Source: UBA2093 sp049454855 (GTDB lineage Bacteria; Actinomycetota; Acidimicrobiia; Acidimicrobiales; Ilumatobacteraceae). From it: a stretch of 21,187 nucleotides of DNA. The position numbers were made by a program, and so were the translations under genes. Shown piece after piece: positions 20,159 through 21,187 of this stretch. How positions within the stretch are numbered: the stretch's first letter is position 1; each line of letters begins with the position of its first letter. Location: contig JBMUAQ010000029.1 in assembly GCA_049454855.1 (NCBI GenBank), positions 1 through 21,187 of the forward strand. The letters are read 5' to 3'. The notes under the pieces are model-generated. The model was not told the DNA's origin. It worked only from the letters and a program-made list of their open reading frames with translations, and searched no databases.

Positions 20159-21187
20159 TCAGCGGTAGCCGTTGGTGATCGGCATGCGGCGGTCCTTGCC
20201 GAACGCCTTCTGCGACAGCCTCACGCCCGGGGCGCACTGGCGCCGCTTGTACTCGTTCACATCCACCAGACGGCAGATGCGGCGCACGACATCCCCGTCG
20301 TGGCCCTTCGCCACGATCTCCGGTACGGTCATGTCTCCGTCCACGTACATGCGAAGGATCTCATCGAGCTCGTCGTACGGCGGCAGGCTCTGGTCGTCGC
20401 GCTGGTCGGGCCGCAGTTCTGCCGACGGCGGCTTGTCGAGCACCGACTGCGGGATGATCTCGCGGCCGGCACGCTCGTTCACGCGTCGCGACAGCTCGAA
20501 CACCTGCGTCTTGAACACATCCTTGATCACTGAGTACCCACCGGCAGAGTCGCCGTAGATCGTGAAGTAGCCCACCGCGAGCTCGCTCTTGTTGCCCGTT
20601 GTGAGCACCATCCACCCGAACTTGTTCGACAGCGCCATCAACGTCATGCCCCGGCAGCGGCTCTGCAGGTTCTCCTCGGTGAGGTCGGGGTCGCGGCCCG
20701 TGAAGGACGGCCCGAGCATGTCGAGATACGCGGAGAACGACGGCTCGATGCTGATCACACGGTGGTCGATGCCGAGGTTGGCCGCCAGTGCGGCCGCGTC
20801 GTCGAGCGAACCCTGGCTGCTGTAGCGCGACGGCATCGCAACACCGTGCACATGGTCGGCACCGAGTGCATCCACCGCGATGGCAGCAACGATGGACGAG
20901 TCGATGCCGCCGGACAGGCCGATCACCACGTCGGTGAAGCCGTTCTTGCGCACGTAGTCCCGCGTGCCGGTGACCAACGCGGCATGCACCCGGTCGAGTT
21001 CGTCCGCGGGTTGCTCCACGCGTGCGGGGGCGACAGTCCCCGCGTCAGGGTCGATGTCCACCACCTCGAAGTCCTCGTCGAATGCGCGGAGGCGGCACGC
21101 CACGTTGCCGCGCGCGTCGACCACCACGCTCGAGCCGTCGAACACCAGCTCGTCCTGGCCGCCGGTCTGGTTCACGTACACGATCGG
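20159..21187 (-). CDS. nadE: glutamine-dependent NAD+ synthetase, C-terminal part (cut by window end)
   Basis: NadE amidates nicotinic acid adenine dinucleotide to NAD+ with ATP and glutamine ammonia. The visible 342 codons contain the end of the N-terminal nitrilase/glutaminase domain (IVYVNQTGGQDELVFDGSSV, with Cys and most of the site outside the window) and the whole synthetase domain: SGGIDSS pyrophosphatase loop, HGVAMPSRYSSQGSLDDA, LTTGNKSELAVGY, GDSAGG, KPPSAELRPDQ and the closing KAFGKDRRMPITNGY. The reading frame runs off the window end, so an apparent GTG start at 21181 is internal. It has its own unit, convergent with the MFS gene. Confidence 0.95.
   Translation of the reverse strand, partial: PIVYVNQTGGQDELVFDGSSVVVDARGNVACRLRAFDEDFEVVDIDPDAGTVAPARVEQPADELDRVHAALVTGTRDYVRKNGFTDVVIGLSGGIDSSIVAAIAVDALGADHVHGVAMPSRYSSQGSLDDAAALAANLGIDHRVISIEPSFSAYLDMLGPSFTGRDPDLTEENLQSRCRGMTLMALSNKFGWMVLTTGNKSELAVGYFTIYGDSAGGYSVIKDVFKTQVFELSRRVNERAGREIIPQSVLDKPPSAELRPDQRDDQSLPPYDELDEILRMYVDGDMTVPEIVAKGHDGDVVRRICRLVDVNEYKRRQCAPGVRLSQKAFGKDRRMPITNGYR

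Noticed and set aside
1..21187. CRISPR arrays, insertion sequences, integrases or attachment sites
   Set aside because: No repeat-spacer pattern, transposase motif or flanking direct repeats were seen; all genes look chromosomal.

Overview
The window is high-GC DNA that reads as a chromosomal segment of an actinobacterium. The evidence is a MshA-type mycothiol glycosyltransferase, a rex-hemA-hemC-hemD-hemB-hemL run, an mshA/YbjN pair, a Rv0474-like XRE regulator, and TANNNT -10 boxes placed 6-8 bases before start codons, the pattern of leaderless actinobacterial transcripts. The selenocysteine genes with a UGSC-family selenoprotein suggest a lineage outside the well-known streptomycetes and mycobacteria, perhaps Acidimicrobiia; that placement is inference.

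Layout. 1-4906 (minus strand): rex followed by five tetrapyrrole genes in one tightly packed run, hemA-hemC-hemD-hemB-hemL. hemL is cut by the window start, which is a suspicious run of 12 G. 4979-5713 (plus): an unknown seven-helix membrane protein, divergent from rex. 5698-9183 (minus): an AMP-forming acyl-CoA synthetase preceded by a 27-residue membrane microprotein, a DUF62 S-adenosylmethionine hydrolase-type protein, a hairpin-rich intergenic stretch with a strong terminator, and proC. 9230-13117 (minus): selD, a MoaD/ThiS-like carrier, an RsiG-like coiled-coil protein with c-di-GMP-binding signatures, an XRE regulator, mshA and a YbjN-like protein. 13144-18317: selA-selB (plus), tRNA-Sec (minus, tail to tail with selB), a thioredoxin-like protein with a large unrecognised C-terminal region, and a UGSC-family selenoprotein whose internal UGA at 18075-18077 is read as selenocysteine. 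18365-20154 (plus): a histidine phosphatase and an MFS transporter. 20159-21187 (minus): glutamine-dependent NAD synthetase, cut by the window end.

How it works together. SelD makes selenophosphate, SelA converts Ser-tRNA-Sec to Sec-tRNA-Sec, SelB delivers it, and the tRNA-Sec gene and a likely substrate (the UGSC protein) are adjacent, so the window carries nearly the whole selenocysteine machinery plus a client; only seryl-tRNA synthetase, which is general, is not here. The thioredoxin-like gene directly upstream of the UGSC gene is its probable partner. Rex (NADH/NAD sensor), MshA (mycothiol), NadE and the selenoprotein give the region a redox theme. Most transcription units start with TANNNT 6-8 bases from the first codon, which was used to choose several start codons.
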